This document shows, piece after piece, positions 46,265-46,740 of a DNA stretch of 46,740 nt; within the stretch, counting starts at the first letter, position 1; each line of letters begins with the position of its first letter. The DNA lies in the NCBI GenBank assembly GCA_028876335.1, contig JAGWSG010000188.1, forward strand, positions 1-46,740. Direction: 5' to 3'. This DNA is from Acidobacteriota bacterium (GTDB lineage Bacteria; Acidobacteriota; Terriglobia; Terriglobales; Acidobacteriaceae). Below the pieces are notes generated by a model. It did no database searches, was not told the origin of the DNA, and saw only the letters and a program-made list of their open reading frames with translations. Made by a program: the position numbers and the translations under genes.

Positions 46265-46740
46265 ATCGGATGATCCGCGTGCTGTTGAACCGTGAGGGCT
46301 GGAAGGTAGGCAAAGGCCTTGTTTATCGGCTGTACAAGGAAGATGGCTTAGGGCTTCGGAAGCGGCCGGCAGGACGGCGCCGGGCAGTGGTGCACCGCCA
46401 GGAACGGTTCAAGCCCACGGGGCCGAACTAGGTATGGGCGATGGATTTCGTCTCGGATCAACTCAGCGATGGGCGGCGTTTCCGTTCGCTGACGGTAGTG
46501 GACATTTACACACGGGAGAGCCTGGCCATCGAATCCGTGCAAAGCCTCCGAGGAGAAGATGTCGTGCGCGTACTGAATCGACTGAAGGAGCAGCGCGGCC
46601 TTCCGCAGATGTTGTTCTGTGACAATGGGGCCGAGTTCACCGGTCAGCTGATGGATATGTGGGCTTATCGCAACGGCGTGAAGATCGACTTCTCGCGGCC
46701 AGGAAAGCCGACAGACAACGCCTTCTGCGAATCCTTCAAC

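Larger units (their letters stand above)
45657..46740 (+). mobile_element. Decayed IS3-family insertion sequence, left part
   Basis: OrfA/OrfB transposase reading frames of IS3-family type run on the plus strand from 45739 to the window edge. The left end is placed near 45657, where TGGGCCTGGCTAAAACTGGA starts with the TG typical of IS3 termini and where the TadE-like frame breaks; this boundary is approximate. The right end lies outside the window. A 1-base deletion, two palindromic insertions and a nonsense codon show that the copy is dead. Confidence 0.85.
46028..46740 (+). pseudogene. IS3-family OrfB transposase (DDE), interrupted and incomplete
   Basis: The -1 frame begins KKVLKPSRRRPLVDH and reads to RYGY near 46225, where about 41 extra bases (a second palindromic element) break it. 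It resumes at IRVLLNREGWKVGKGLVYRL. A TAG at 46429-46431 replaces the expected Gln codon in GPNQVWAMDF. The integrase core is otherwise kept: the first Asp in WAMDF, the second in CDNGAEF, and the Glu in NAFCESFN at the window edge. So the catalytic triad is intact in sequence, but the gene cannot make a full protein. Confidence 0.85.

Overview
The window looks like chromosomal DNA of a Gram-negative soil bacterium, most likely an acidobacterium of the class Terriglobia. The basis is moderately high GC, lpxC and a TonB-dependent receptor (outer membrane), many secreted glycoside hydrolases, and several small proteins of a style I associate with that group. The taxon is an inference from gene content; no rRNA gene is present to confirm it. 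No CRISPR array, intact tRNA or prophage was seen.

Layout. 1-202: start of a PHP-like protein on the minus strand, cut by the window edge. 357-3364: arsenic resistance locus, arsM-arsC-acr3 on the minus strand with a divergent arsR and a long inverted repeat between them. 3400-4263: rplU-rpmA with a clear promoter and terminator. 4314-5578: a membrane protein and a 57-residue secreted peptide, both on the minus strand. 6024-9482: gyrB and a glycine-zipper lipoprotein. 9952-12720: GH31. 12802-14196: ArsR/SRPBCC/DinB operon on the minus strand. 14294-18467: GH29, GH32 and an orphan oligopeptide ABC ATPase. 19052-23883: FKBP isomerase, TSUP permease, M20 peptidase, DUF4396 membrane protein and lpxC. 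23911-28717: lactonase-like propeller, TonB-like protein and GH3. 28880-36854: two methyltransferases, an ICMT-like enzyme, a Gfo/Idh oxidoreductase with a coupled 70-residue protein, folK, a TonB receptor, a small basic secreted protein and tgt. 36879-41723: TPR-glycosyltransferase, AhpD-like protein, tandem UspA and an esterase. 41940-43896: a sigma-like/zinc-ribbon gene pair and an XRE regulator with a degenerate S24-like domain. 43931-45319: dnaB. 45485-46740: the 3' remnant of a TadE-like gene, then a decayed IS3-family element that runs off the right edge.

How the genes work together. The arsenic genes form a complete reduce, export and methylate module under a metalloregulator. GH31, GH29, GH32 and GH3, all with export signals, plus the TonB-like protein, TonB receptor and lactonase-like protein fit a plant or microbial polysaccharide degrader. 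They are scattered rather than in one polysaccharide locus. The rest is mostly housekeeping (gyrB, dnaB, rplU, rpmA, lpxC, folK, tgt).

Most notable: (i) two short palindromic elements of one family, sharing the ends CACCCCA and TGGGGRCCYCG, inserted in the IS3 transposase, one of them in frame next to the -1 frameshift site; (ii) a translationally coupled pair of a zinc-ribbon/AT-hook mini-protein and a sigma-region-4-like protein beside an XRE regulator that lacks the S24 nucleophile; (iii) two ArsR-type regulators whose promoters overlap clean inverted repeats and leave almost no 5' leader.
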